DNA from: Cercospora beticola
Taxonomy: Eukaryota; Ascomycota; Dothideomycetes; Mycosphaerellales; Mycosphaerellaceae
Assembly: GCF_033473495.1 (NCBI RefSeq)
Contig: NC_088936.1
Location: 3,100,001-3,164,000, forward strand
Reading direction: 5' to 3'
DNA: 64,000 bases
The notes under the pieces were generated by a model, which made no database searches, had not been told where the DNA came from, and saw nothing but the letters and a program-made list of their open reading frames with translations. The stretch's first letter is position 1. Each line of letters starts with the position of its first letter. Below are positions 20,066-31,582 of this stretch, one piece after another. The translations under genes were made by a program, and so were the position numbers.

Positions 20066-20902
20066 CTTTGCTTGACCTGTCACGTCGTGCTGGTGCTGGT
20101 GCTGCGCGAGAAAGAGACAAATGGCGAGGGTGGGGCATGATGCACGGGAGAGACTTACCGTTGGCAGGTGCTCGAGCGTAGGACGAAACTGCGTTGTGCG
20201 CTGCAGATGCGCCCACCACTTGCATCACTGCGAATTATGCAAGCGCGAAGACCGGCACTGGCGAGTACGGTGAATCGAGGAGCCCGTCAAGGGAAGGCGG
20301 GACGGTCGTCCTCAAGTGGCCTCGTACCTTATGGGATACACAGTGTGAGTACCAACCGGCGCCAACACTACTCTCACGGCGTCTGCCATCACACTCGGCC
20401 TGCGAAGGCTAGGCCCTTCGATCCGCCACAGCAGTGCTCCACAACTTCAACTTCCTTGACAAGCGCGATATGAGCTTCGTGTCCTGTATCCTGTCGTCGT
20501 CATATCGCAGCAATTGATGAATTTTCCTACTGCTCACGCCATACATGCATTCACTTGGCCATTACCACAGTTCTGTGCCAGACCCAAGTTTTGTTCACAA
20601 AACCAAGGTCAGTTACTAGTATTGGAAGCACAAGACATAATGTCGACTCTCCTGCTTGACATCTTTTCAACCCGAGCATGGAGTCGATTTTGACGCCTAT
20701 GCACGGCAGCAACCACGTGGCCTGGACCTGGAACACGTACGAATAAGCTAAACTGCACAGAGTTCTGGATCCATCAAGCTTTCAAAGTGGGGCACATCTG
20801 CCCGTGGCTGGGAGAACGAGTGACACTCATATGTTACACACCTCTCCCCGGGTCGACACCCGCAAATATATTCCTGTCGCCAGAAACATAGCAAAGCCCA
20901 AG
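20066..20902. promoter_or_regulatory. Divergent promoter region with 5'-leader intron
   Basis: About 840 bp between divergent starts. On the minus strand 20102-20158 has good splice signals for a leader intron of the Ser-rich gene. The rest shows no gene. Confidence 0.45.
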
Positions 20903-21655
20903 ATGGCAGCATCCCAGATCACGCTGTATGACCTTCCGACGAAGAAGACCAACCCGCCCACATGTTGGTCCCCCAATGTTTGGAAGGCTCGCTTGGTCCT
21001 GAATTACAAAGGTACTCCATACCAAACAACATTTCTCAAGCATCCAGACATTGAACCTACATTGTCGTCGATTGGCATTACCCCGAATCCACCAATGGGA
21101 CCAGCAGGCCCTCAGTCTCGTTACACTGTTCCAGCAATTCATCTTCCCGACGGAACCGCTGTCATGGATTCTGCACGAATTGCACCCATTCTTGAGAAGA
21201 GCCACCCGGAGCCCTCTTTGCATCTGGAGAATGGTCTACATGAACAAGCAGGACCGATACTTGGGCAGGTAGCTCGTCCGCTACTCGGTGTATTCTACCC
21301 GCTCATCATGCGCGAAGTATTACTCGACGACGTCGCACCGTATTGGCGCGCAAAGCGAGAAGCTGCTTTTGGCTGTACCATCGAGGAGTTTGAGGCTGCC
21401 AAAGGGGGTGAGGGTGCTTGGCAAGCAGCACAGCCAGGGTTCGATGCAATGGAAAAGTTCTTAAAGGATAACAAGAAAGACCAAGGTCCATTCATCTTGG
21501 GCAGTCAGGTCTGCTATGGCGACTTCATCATTGCTGCTATGGCCGAGTCGATGAGCCGTATCAACCAAGCTCTCTACGATCGCCTGATAGCTTCTTGTGT
21601 AGGGGTTCAGGAATTGCATGAAGCTTGCCGCGAATGGTTCGAGAAGGATACCTGA
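20903..21655 (+). CDS. Glutathione S-transferase-like protein
   Basis: A 250-residue protein starting at the ATG at 20903 (MAASQITLYDLP). The open frame continues upstream to 20804 but without family character. The N-terminal thioredoxin-like domain reads ITLYDLPTKK...WSPNVWKARLVLNYKGTPY and ends with YTVPAIHLPDGTAVMDSARIAPIL, the GST substrate-loop and SNAIL/TRAIL region. The C-terminal all-helical domain spans about residues 120-250, including GPFILGSQVCYGDFIIAAM, which matches the GST N-capping/hydrophobic staple area. Fungal members of this group resemble bacterial beta-etherase GSTs. The substrate is unknown. No targeting signal is seen; cytosolic location is likely. It is divergent from the Ser-rich gene. 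Confidence 0.82.
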   Translation: MAASQITLYDLPTKKTNPPTCWSPNVWKARLVLNYKGTPYQTTFLKHPDIEPTLSSIGITPNPPMGPAGPQSRYTVPAIHLPDGTAVMDSARIAPILEKSHPEPSLHLENGLHEQAGPILGQVARPLLGVFYPLIMREVLLDDVAPYWRAKREAAFGCTIEEFEAAKGGEGAWQAAQPGFDAMEKFLKDNKKDQGPFILGSQVCYGDFIIAAMAESMSRINQALYDRLIASCVGVQELHEACREWFEKDT

Positions 21656-22603
21656 AGTGCGCCTAGACATACAGATGGCACTGTCCAAAGTCGCTCATGG
21701 TAGAAGCTATATTTGTCGTACGGATGACGCTTACGTATGTCGAAATTGCATTGGTCGATACGCCCTTCACACTAACGGTTGTCCCTCGGTTCAGCATTGC
21801 GCATACAAACATGCTTATTTAAGCCCCGAGCCAAGAAACCAGCTGGCTTCGAGAACGAGCGTCTGTCTTCGACAACGACGCCGAAGTTGAAAGCAGAAAG
21901 CTGTTCTGGTCAGCGAAGTGCCAAAACGCACGATACCGCGGTCCTCGGTGAAAATGCTGCGACCATTCCTTCCGTCAGCGTGAAACTGGAACGGCGAGCT
22001 GATGTTCTGACCCGGGCTGACCCGGATCTCGTGACAGGCCCAAAGTGCTCGACATCCAACATCTAACATTCAAGTTCATCATGCCCACACGTTATATACT
22101 GTCGGCGATTGTGCCGGAATCGCCGGCGTGGAGTCTCACGAAGCACATTGACGTCTTCGTTATCACTAATCTTCATGCCGAGGATCATCTGCCAAGCTGA
22201 GGCCCTCTGCTGACGGGACGTCTTTTCAGCTCCGCTTTGTCAGACGACGAACGTTCCTCCGTTTCCACCAAGCCTAGGCAATTCCTCCGCGACCGAATCA
22301 CCTATGGCGCCTGCGCAAGGATATCAACAACGGCCGAGAACGCTATAGTGAAGTGGAAGCCAATGCTTCCGTCTCCTCCGTGCTTTCATGTTCACAAATC
22401 ACTTCATCGCACTACGTCTGATGAGGTGTATGATGGCTTTGTACCACAGTGAACCAGATGACTGGGTCATTGACGTGCGGCTGTGTTGGACGATGGAACC
22501 GTCTTATTATGGTCGCGCCGATCCTGCCACGCGATGAAAATGTGGCAACTTCTGCAGTTACCAATTCTGCTCGTTCATACACAGTAAGAGCATATCAGCC
22601 TCG
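21656..22603. other. Intergenic, no gene seen
   Basis: About 950 bp between GST-like and arrestin-like genes, both on plus. The open frames are short and unrecognised. Confidence 0.45.
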
Positions 22604-23949
22604 ATGCCTCGTTGGCTCCCATCGCGTTCAGTAGAAGCCCGGATTGATCTTGATGCTACATCGAGCGTCTCGTGGCAACAGTCAGAGACACAGATCTTCA
22701 CAGGCAGTCAGCCTATAGTCGGCCGAGCATGCTTCCATTCCAAGAAACCTCAAAATGGACTTCGTTACAGAGTGATTGTCAAAGGTAAGTGTCGTGAGCG
22801 GCCAGATGAGTCTTGGGCTGACGACGATATGCATTCTAGGCGTAATCGAAACGAGAATCGCCAATGATGTCAATGGTTCCATACAGTCGAATACAGATAC
22901 CCAAGAATATGCAGTAAGTGGACACGGCGTGCCACAAGATCTTGACTGACTTTCAAAGTTCGTATCGTCTGTTCTATTCGACGGCCCAATGGAAAATGGA
23001 AAATCGAAAACCGAGATCCCTTTCGACTTCACCTTAGCCAGATGGGAGCCTGACACAGGGGCAAGAAATGAGTATTCACGTGGATCCTCTACTCAAGGCA
23101 TGCCGCCTTCTATCAACTCCAAACAGGCAAAGAAGCGTTGGTCGGAAAACTTTTCTACCGACCCTGCAGTCCATTACAAGATCACTTACAAAATCGTCGC
23201 ATCTGCGTTTCGAAAAGGAGACCGTATCGCTGCAGCATCGAGGCCTTTCGACTATGTTCCAGCTCTACATTCGCCGCCTCCGCCAATCCCGACTGAAGAC
23301 TATCCAGAGGAATACGTGCTTCGAACGACGAAAATGGTTCGAAAAGCATTAGGCACCGCCCAAATTGGCGTTATTGGTCAAGAACCTGCGCCGTTGACCA
23401 TATATCCAGGGCAGCATCAAGCTCATACAAAGATCGACCTACTCTTCATGCTCGTACGAAATCAGTCCACCGATGTGGAAGACAGTATATGGCAGCTTCC
23501 AAGATCTTACTGCATCAAAGCACAACTGAAGACCACAACATTCGTCATGCAAAGACCTGCACCCCGAGCCTTGCACGTCTTGGAAAGTAACCATTTCAAT
23601 CGGCCCATTGTTCGGGAAAGGAAAGACGAAGTGCAGGTGTATGAAAATGTCTTTGCTGAGTGGGAAGTACACGATTCGTCGGATAGTGATGGTAAGATGA
23701 TCAACGGAACTGGAATGATACGTTGGCTAACAGCATATTCTAGACGATTCTCGCCAATCTTTCAAAGAGATCACCACCGCGAGCGCATCAACGCCCTTCA
23801 CCATCAGCATCGATCCGAGTTTCACCCCGGACTTCTGGACACCTCTGCTGAGCAGAAGACACGCGATCGAATTGTCTGTCACATTCGATAAAGACCCCAG
23901 CACGACTACGAAGCTACGACTACCCGTTCAGATATATCATTCATCATGA
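22604..23949 (+). CDS. Arrestin-like protein
   Basis: A 397-residue protein from four exons: 22604-22784, 22840-22913, 22959-23691 and 23744-23949, with introns of 55, 45 and 52 nt. All have GT...AG ends and keep frame. The N-terminal beta-sandwich is seen as ARIDLDATSSVSWQQSETQIFTG and an ITYKIVASA strand later. The C-terminal half has IDLLFMLVRNQSTDVEDSIWQLPRS-like strands and ends FWTPLLSRRHAIELSVTFDKD...LRLPVQIYHSS, a typical arrestin C-domain ending in fungi. Fungal arrestins bind ubiquitin ligases and control endocytosis of permeases and receptors. A PPxY motif was not clearly found. The gene is tail to tail, 99 bp apart, with a seven-TM receptor gene. Confidence 0.72.
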
Positions 23950-24048
23950 CAGAAGAAGCGCAAAGACTGGAAGACGCAAGCATTGAACCTAGAATGAAGT
24001 CCACACGAAATTCTGTATCAACATTAATTGAAATTCATACGGAACGAT

Positions 24049-26070
24049 CTAGAACATATTATCCAACTTCGCATTTCTCTTCCTCACAGCACTCGAATCA
24101 TCAATCTCCCCATCATGATCCTCCTCTCCATGTCTCACATCGAACAAATTGGTTGTTTCGTGTCTCCTACTAACATCCCCAGCTTCATATTCCACCTCAG
24201 AAGTCGTGCTATCTGACCAGCGAGCCTGCGGACCTCCCAAAATCGCACTGTCGGTCTTGCTATCTGCCACATGGCGCCTCGGTGTTTCTGTAATATCGGG
24301 TAAAATGCCAGACACAGGAGTCGCATTTCCGCTATGCATTACATGCCGCGGATAAGAGTTTGCTAGAGCAGGTGAGATTGGTGAGACGGGGGATAGCATT
24401 GACGGTACGCCATGGGGAGCATGCGTTCGGTTCGACGAATGTGGGAAAGGTTCGATCTCATTGAGAGATTCATTTTCGGCGTCTTCCTCGTCGATTGCGT
24501 CGATGTTGGCGAATTCTTTCTCTGATTGGAGTTGTTTGCCAAATGACATGCGTTTAGTTCCATCTGCGGTAAGGCTCGTCTGGTTCCGGGATTTAGGATC
24601 GATGATAAAGAAGTCTTCATGACCAACACTTTCTGTACGACCCCATGAGCGTGGATGCCGGATCAGGAACCACCAGCCTCCGATCATCGACCGGCGGAAC
24701 ATGAGAAGAAAAGTGAAAGTTCCCACGAGCTGTTTTGCCAATTTGTCAGCTTTTGCAAAATTGATCTAGGATTGTGCTGATCACATATTCGAACTTACCC
24801 CTGCGATGAACCAAGCTGCGATTACAGCGTCCTCATCAAGCCCTAAGATCTTCGATAAAGCATCGCATTTGCTCTTGTCGCCAGAGTTCAAGACCATGCA
24901 GATGGCCCAATTGGTCAGTCCTTCTCTCTTTGCCGGGCTCTCTGCGTCGAGACTTGTGTTGGTTTGCTTGACGAAAACTGTGCCGTAGTACATGACCATG
25001 ACGATGACGAGTGTCGATAGGAGCATGCTTCTCCATTGCATCAGCAGAACTTTCTTCACGCGTGTCCAGGCTAGTCTCCTCGTGCTGTTTCGACTTTCCC
25101 AGCCGGATTCCATGTTCGGTGCAACGCTTTCATCGCCGGTACGACTCTGTTCAGTCGTCGAGTGTCCCTTCCCGCTCCGACTATGTTTTCCAAGATCTTT
25201 TAAGTACACCCAGAGGCAGAAAATTGTAGTGCTCGTCGTGAGCAAAGCAGCGATGCATCCGAAAGCGATCAGCCAGCCGAACCACGTCAGGAAAGAATTC
25301 TTCTGGTTAGGCACGCAACTTGGTCCAAGCCGATAGCTGACGCCGGTGATCGGTAAAGTCAAGGTGAGGAATAAGAGTGGCAAACCCCAGCCAACAGCCT
25401 GAGCGACCCAGAAGAACGTCTTTTGGTGTTGGAAGTCCCAGCAAATGCGAAGATGTGTCCAGAGTGATCGCAGCATAACCCAGACAGCACAAGCCATGGC
25501 TCCTGTGACGAGGAACGCACCAGTCCAGGCGCAAGACATGGAAGAGCGCATATCGTTCGGTGTAATTGTGTCGTGACACATATCGGGTTTAGTGCCTAGT
25601 GGGATGAGGAAGCCGAGCTGTTCGTCTTTAGATCAGTGTGTCTTCGACGATGAAAGTATCGAGTTCCAACGTACCTGAACCATGATGATCGATATGCACA
25701 GTCCAAGACCAAGGTAATTCCGATGCCCAACATCCGCCGGCAAGACGAGGAAAGTGATGAGCAGAAGGCATTGCAACGCCAGACTCGGGATATTGAGCCA
25801 ATGCGAAGCATCCATCAAGTGGAGGAAGTTGTCCGTGTAAACCAAGTTTTCCAGAGGACATGGCAAACAACATGATAATGTGGGAGACAGCTTCCCGCAA
25901 TACCGCCCTCCAAGATCTGCATGTTCATAGTCAGCTGCGAATCGTCTTGCACTATTTCTTGAACACTTACAGCCACCCGTATTGGGAAAATCTGATTCAG
26001 CAACGAACGGCGTGGGGCAGAATGTGATATTCAGCCCGCCGAGATCGCTCAAGTCCAGTCCTGAAGACAT
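24049..26070 (-). CDS. Frizzled/Smoothened-like seven-TM receptor
   Basis: A 613-residue receptor from four exons: 25971-26070, 25675-25916, 24799-25617 and 24049-24729. Introns are 54, 57 and 69 nt, all frame-keeping. A short extracellular N-terminus with paired cysteines (RYCGKLSPTLSCCLPCPLE) is followed by seven hydrophobic segments, among them LALQCLLLITFLVLPA, LGLGLCISIIMVQ, TGAFLVTGAMACAVWVML, VGWGLPLLFLTLTLPI, LIAFGCIAALLTTST and LVIVMVMYYGTV. The HxxTK-like region is absent. The long cytoplasmic C-terminal tail (about 210 residues) is Ser/Thr-rich and could be phosphorylated. Fungal members of this family are plasma-membrane sensors with unknown ligands. The gene lies tail to tail with an arrestin-like gene. 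Confidence 0.8.
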
Positions 26071-26652
26071 ATTGATTGTATCGGCGCTTGTCGCACCTTT
26101 GCGACACCTATGAGATTGTGTTCAGTGCAATTCAATCGTCGCTGCGCGTCGTCGCCACAGCGCAAGTGGCCTAAAAGGGATCGTTGTCTGAGCGGTTGCG
26201 TTGGAATGTGCAGCCAATAAGTCTTAGCCGAAAACGGCTTTGTCCTCTCTTTGACAATGAATTCGCCGCCTGCTCATCTCAGTGCCACCGACAGAAGCTG
26301 CTGCGCTCGTCATGATGGATGAGGTCGTGTGAGTGTGTGGTAGTGCTGCATTGAATCGAGAAGAGGGGAAGAATTCCGGCTTCAGGCTGCGCTCCATTCG
26401 TCGTGAAGCGGCGGCGTTTCGAGTTCTTCTTATTCCCACTACTTAGATCTGATGTCCTCTCTAAGTCTGTTACTTGCATCTCCTACAACCCCATACACGT
26501 TCTTCAGCGCGCATGGCGCAAATTCAAAATAAAAGCGAACCCAGAAAAGTAGTCGCAGCCTTTTGTAGGACATCAGACCCAGTCCAGGTGGCTCTTACCT
26601 CCTTGCCACAGATACTCGCAAAACGCCTCATTCGCCTAACGCCCTGATAACA
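26071..26652. other. Intergenic, receptor promoter
   Basis: 580 bp between the receptor start and the Rsc7 stop. No gene seen; carries the receptor promoter and leader. Confidence 0.45.
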
Positions 26653-28342
26653 TCAAACAGGATACCCATTAAAGCCGATCTTTAGATGCCCGCGATGAGC
26701 ACTGTCGGTCTCGGTGCCCCACTGCTTCTTCCAGCCGATCTCCTTAGCGCGTGCTTCCTCGAACGCTGCTCTGCACTCAGGCGGCAATTCGTCTACGAGC
26801 TCCTGCGCTATACTCGACAGTCCGTTCGGTCCAGACGTCGGATCCTCCACATGGCCGTCGGGCCCGGGATACCCAGCATGAGATATTGGGGGTGCGGAGT
26901 ATACTGTATCTATGACTTTGAAATTCCGGGAAATCACAGGAGGCACAGGCGTGAAGATCGTACTCTCCGTGTCGTGTTCTGTGGAGCTCGAGTCACCATT
27001 CGCATGTCCGTTTGTGAGGCCATTCGTGAGCGCTCCATTTTGAGGTTCGTCTGCACCAGGCGGTATGTACTCCCATTTCGCATGCGTAGGCTGCATAATC
27101 TTCGGGTAGAACATCGCGTTCGTGTTGAAGTCGTAAACGCCATTCTGGTTCAGGGCGCGGTGTGCTGTAAGCGTCGAGTTGAAGCGACTTGCGTCTCGTG
27201 CATGCATGAACTGCCAATTCTCTCGCGTAATATTGTTTCGGCGCTTTCCAATCGGTCCTTGTTTGTTCGGCACAGTTGAGCCTCCTTGCTTATACACATC
27301 GCTGGCGCCGAACCAGGCGACGTACCGATTGCGATTGTACTCTTCGCGCTTGTCCGGAACATAGTCGTCAGGATCCGCTAGCTCGCCTTCCACTGCGCCT
27401 TCCGCTCGGGCATCTGCAACGCGGTAGTCATCGATGATTCTCTTTCCGCCCACAATTATCCTTGCGCCAAACTCTCGGAATACTGATCGGGCGGCAACCA
27501 CTCCTATGGTGCGACCCTTGTAGCTGCTCGGCAGGATGGTGCGCTCGATTAGATCCCTCTTTTCGTCCTCGCCAATCACGACCTTGTACAGCTTCGGATG
27601 CTTCGTGAAGAAAAGGTAGCTGTCGCGGAAGCCACAACATCTTGCGGGCTCGGTGCTCAACATGTATTGCCTCTCGCCTTTGCCCATGATTGTGAAGGTA
27701 CGGACGCGGTACTCCCTGCCTCCTTTGAGGAAGCCGAGCGCATCAACCTTCTCTTCTCCTTCGGGATCCCAGTCGACTTGCGCTTCATCGTCAATCACCT
27801 CCAGTACCGTGCCATTCTTGTCCATAATGGTCTTTGGGCCTTCGTCTTTTTGACCTTTTCGCCGCCCACGAAAGCCTCCTGTTCTTCTCGAGCTGCCTGT
27901 TGTCGGTCGTCCGCGCCGCCTCCTTTGCGGAGTGCCCACATCGCTGCCATCGTCGCCAGGTTCCGGGGTATTGTCGTCGCCGCCTCTGCGCGATGCTCGC
28001 CGCGCGGCTTTCGCTCTCCGTCGTGGTATTGTAGTGATTCGCGGCGCATCGTCATCGTCGTCATCGTCGTCCTCGTCTGCGGCAGGGGTAGCAGCGTCTT
28101 CGGCTTCATCCTCGTCGGCATCAGGTTCGGGCGCATCGTACTGAATTTCGTCCTGATCGGCCATTTCTTCGTCTTCGTTGTCGTCATCCACTCGGGGTGT
28201 AGGAGTCCCTATTGCGATCAGTAGGTCAGCATTGGAGTGCCCTTGCATGGGGTTGGAGATGTCGCATACTTGTCGCAGGGAGACTGATGCGCGTGCTTGA
28301 TTTGCGGCCCTTGTGGTGACCGCCGCCCTTCTTGAACGGCAT
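26653..28342 (-). CDS. rsc7: RSC/SWI-SNF chromatin remodelling subunit Rsc7 (Npl6/Swp82)
   Basis: A 542-residue nuclear protein. Exon 1 (28270-28342) encodes MPFKKGGGHHKGRKSSTRISLPAT. A 61-nt intron (28209-28269, GTATGC, CTGAC branch, AATAG) joins it to RTPTPRVDDDNEDEEMADQ. The spliced start is preferred over an unspliced frame running to 28530. Residues about 35-90 are very acidic (an unbroken run of eight Asp), followed by basic RRRAKAARRASRR and RRRRGRPTTG. The Rsc7/Swp82 domain starts at about GPKTIMDKNGTVLEVIDDE and includes YMLSTEPARCCGFRDSYLFFTKHPKLYKV and NITRENWQFMHARDASRFNS. The family forms part of RSC or SWI/SNF complexes that move nucleosomes. It is divergent from the siderophore permease across 848 bp. 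Confidence 0.93.
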
Positions 28343-29190
28343 TGCGCCGGTATGGGTGAGGAGAAGCGCTGAGCAGAGGGTGGAAGGGACGAAGAGCTGG
28401 AGCTGGGCTGGTGTTCTCGCGGGTGCGATGCGAAGACGCGGCGCCGACCAACGACGCGACTTTCCTCTGCGCAAGCGGCAGCAGCCGGGCGACGATTCTT
28501 GGCATTGGCTTCAGGCAGGAACACCAACACCCATGTCTTGTCAGGCCTGACTACGCTACACTTCGGACCTCACGCCTTTCCTCGCGTATCGTCTGGCACA
28601 TGAAAGATGGAAGGATCGTGCTTGTATCCCACGCTTGACGATGTCGCTGTCGATCTGCGCTCGCCGTCAAAGCGGCACAGCGACTCCCCACTCACTGTTG
28701 CTCGCCGCCGCACGCGTGCCTTCTGATCGCGATGGCAAGTTCGTCCCATCCAACGTCAGATGCCAGGCGCGAGCGACAACGCAGCGCGGCAGCGACTTCT
28801 CGGGCGATGAACCACTTCGATACAATGACCCATTGCCAACACCACCAAGGGGCAGACAAGCTCCCACGCCGCCTTCGTAAAGCTTCATCAATCGCTACTG
28901 ACGCCGCATGCCCAGCGGCTGCCACGAGGGCCAAGCCGCCAGCCGAGGTCTGCCCACCCACCATCGATCGTCAAGCCTCTTGCCTTCTCAAGGATTGCGG
29001 CGGTGTCGGAGCCTCTCAGAAAGCGCCCTCTGCATCCTACTGATGCCATCGGTGTCATCGTGCCCGGTTGAGCACTTTTCGCTCCCCCAATCCCCACCTT
29101 TCCAGGGTGCGTGGCAATCTTATCAATCTCATCAGTCCTCCACTTTCCACTTCACTTCCTCTCTGCCATAGACAAACGCACATTATCAAA
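28343..29190. promoter_or_regulatory. Divergent promoter of rsc7 and siderophore permease
   Basis: 848 bp with no gene. Two TTATC sites (GATAA on the minus strand) lie at 29120-29124 and 29183-29187, just before the permease start. Iron-responsive GATA repressors act at such sites in other ascomycetes. Two short GATA matches alone are weak evidence. Confidence 0.35.
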
Positions 29191-31020
29191 ATGTCGCGCT
29201 TGACTTCTGCCTTCCTGAACAGGAGCAAGCCGGCTGCTCCGGATGTCGTGGGTGTGCCAGTGGAGACGGACCCTCAACCGACTGTTGGTGACGACGTGGA
29301 ACAGTTCAAGCACGATGACGGGACAACATCCCATGACGGCAGCGACCCCTCCAAATCGCCCACCGACAGCGACGTCGAAAGTTTCACAGAAGGCGCGCAA
29401 GATGGTGTGAAGGCCATCGAAGCCGTTACTACCGTATGGACGAAGAAGACACTAGCCGCCGCATTGGTCTTCATCGTCTTCCTCTCCTTCGTCGGATCGC
29501 TGCAACAACAGATGGGCTTTGGCCTGGAAGTCTACGTTGTCAGTGACTTCAGCGCACTCGGGCTGTATGCGACAACGGGCGTCGTGTCGCAATTGCTTGC
29601 TGGTGTTGGCCGTCTGGGTGTTGCGAAACTACTCGACGTCTGGGGGAGGCCTCAAGGCTTTGCAGTCATGATTCTCTTCGTTACCATCGGCCTGGCCATG
29701 ATGGCAGGCACGAACTCGGTGGAGATGTACATGGGCGCCCAGGTGTTTTACTGGTTTGGTATCCTCGGCCGGGACCTCTGCATCAGTGTCTTCTTGTCCG
29801 ACATCACATCCCTCAAGAACAGAGGATTCATGTTCGCTCTGGAAACTTCTCCATTCCTGGCAACCACCTGGATTGGTTCGCCGTTAGCACAAGCCTTCCT
29901 GGATGGACCTGGCTGGCGCTGGGGCTACGGCGTCTTCACCATCATTGAGCCTGCTGTGAACCTTCCTTTGGTCGCACTATTCATGTGGTACACCAGAAAA
30001 GCTCGACGCGAGGGAGTCTTGCGCAAAGGCTCTTCGGGACGAACGACGTTCGAGTCGATCAAGTACTACGCCATCCAATTCGACTTGGTCGGCATCTTCT
30101 TCCTCGGCGCAGGTCTGGCGCTTTTCCTCCTGCCGTTCAACATCTACAGTCGGCAAGCACAGGGCTGGGGCACGCCATTCATCATCGCCATGCTCGTTCT
30201 CGGTATCGTGCTCGTAGTGGTCTTTGTCCTGTGGGAACGCTTCTTCGCCCCTATTCAGTTCGCACCCTGGCACATCCTGACGAACCGCACCGTGATGGGT
30301 GCAAACATCGTTCAGCTCTCATCGGCAATGTCCTTCGGCATCTGGGCCAGCTTCATGAATCCGTTCACTCAGATCGTGTATGGGCTCTCTGTCACTGAGG
30401 CCGGCTACGTCCAGAATATTTACAGCATCGGCTCGTGCTTCACAGGCGTCATCTGCGGTATTTTAATACGCTGGTCTGGCAAGTTCAAGTGGTTGGCGGC
30501 CTACATCGGACTGCCACTGGTCATCATAGGAGTGGGGATGCTCACCGAATTCCGCCAGCCCTCCTATAGCATCGGGCCTATGATCGTATGTCAGGTTCTC
30601 ATTGCTCTGGGAGGTGGTGTGACCACTATCTGCTCTCAAACAGCCGTCATGGCCGCCGTCACCCATCAGTACATTGCCGTTGTGCTCGCCATCCAAGCAC
30701 TTTTCTTCTCTGTGGGACAGGCAATCGGGTACTCGATCAGCACTCCATTGTGGAACGAATATTTTCCCCGTTCTCTGGCAGATTTCCTCCCACCGGAATT
30801 GCAGCCCAACGCCACCATCATCGCGAGCTCGATCACAGAACAACAGGTGTTCGAGAAAGGAACGCCGGCAAGAGATGCAATCGAGCAGGCTTATGGTGTT
30901 GCGATGAAGTATCAGACGATCGCTGCCACCGCAGTCTTGGCTCTTGCAGTACCTGCTGTTCTTGTGTGGCGAAATATCAAGGTCAACGAGTTCAAGCAGA
31001 CGAAAGGCAAGGTTTGGTAG
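29191..31020 (+). CDS. Siderophore-iron MFS transporter
   Basis: A 609-residue membrane transporter of the fungal siderophore iron transporter group, importing ferric siderophores by proton symport at the plasma membrane. The ATG at 29191 (MSRLTSAFLN) is used. The frame extends upstream to 29068 but that part looks like leader. The N-terminal 75 residues are hydrophilic and acidic. About 14 membrane segments follow, starting AALVFIVFLSFVGSL. SIT-type signatures include LVYVVSDFSALG-like text (GLEVYVVSDFSALGLYATTGV), the loop YWFGILGRDLCISVFLSDITSLKNRG, and the periplasmic LWNEYFPRSLADFLP near the C-terminus. The gene is intronless. The neighbouring methyltransferase and DUF3500 genes are not known siderophore-synthesis genes, so no iron cluster is claimed. 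Confidence 0.93.
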   Translation: MSRLTSAFLNRSKPAAPDVVGVPVETDPQPTVGDDVEQFKHDDGTTSHDGSDPSKSPTDSDVESFTEGAQDGVKAIEAVTTVWTKKTLAAALVFIVFLSFVGSLQQQMGFGLEVYVVSDFSALGLYATTGVVSQLLAGVGRLGVAKLLDVWGRPQGFAVMILFVTIGLAMMAGTNSVEMYMGAQVFYWFGILGRDLCISVFLSDITSLKNRGFMFALETSPFLATTWIGSPLAQAFLDGPGWRWGYGVFTIIEPAVNLPLVALFMWYTRKARREGVLRKGSSGRTTFESIKYYAIQFDLVGIFFLGAGLALFLLPFNIYSRQAQGWGTPFIIAMLVLGIVLVVVFVLWERFFAPIQFAPWHILTNRTVMGANIVQLSSAMSFGIWASFMNPFTQIVYGLSVTEAGYVQNIYSIGSCFTGVICGILIRWSGKFKWLAAYIGLPLVIIGVGMLTEFRQPSYSIGPMIVCQVLIALGGGVTTICSQTAVMAAVTHQYIAVVLAIQALFFSVGQAIGYSISTPLWNEYFPRSLADFLPPELQPNATIIASSITEQQVFEKGTPARDAIEQAYGVAMKYQTIAATAVLALAVPAVLVWRNIKVNEFKQTKGKVW

Positions 31021-31582
31021 ATTTGTGGGAGGAATGGCATGAGACATTATTAGCTTACTTGCTCTGTGGCGCGCTACTATACAGCTGTTGCCGAATAAGC
31101 TAATGTCTAATGAAATGACTGTCGAGACGTGATGCCTGCCAAGACCGGAACAGCATGCACTGTTCAGTATTGCAGGTGTGCATCGAAAGTACTTCCACGA
31201 CTGATGAGTGACGTCGCTAGTTGACATCTGTCAATACATGTGCCTTTGATGTTTCACGCTGAAATTCTATCATAAAATGTCATAGGAAGAGGAAGGTAAA
31301 GTAAAGCCGAAGCATGCATCATACGGGCAAACAAATGCTGTATGACTTTCATTGTCAAATTGCACTACCCAATGTCTCAACAGAGCGGACAGGCGCTCAT
31401 GTTGGTGCCTGTCGCAGGCTACGCTCGACGTGTTTCAGGTCCTGGCTGCAAGCACTTGTACCTTGTCGCAGGCTGTATAGAGTTGGCTGACTGCGTCACC
31501 TCAGGGTCGAGCGTCACTGTTGCACAAAAAGAGGCAGACGTCCTGTCCTCAATGCTGATCTCTCTTCAAAAATCTGCTTACA
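31021..31582. other. Intergenic, no gene seen
   Basis: 560 bp between permease and methyltransferase. Contains a short direct repeat in cctgtcgcaggct / cttgtcgcaggct at about 31410-31475. No gene seen. Confidence 0.4.
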
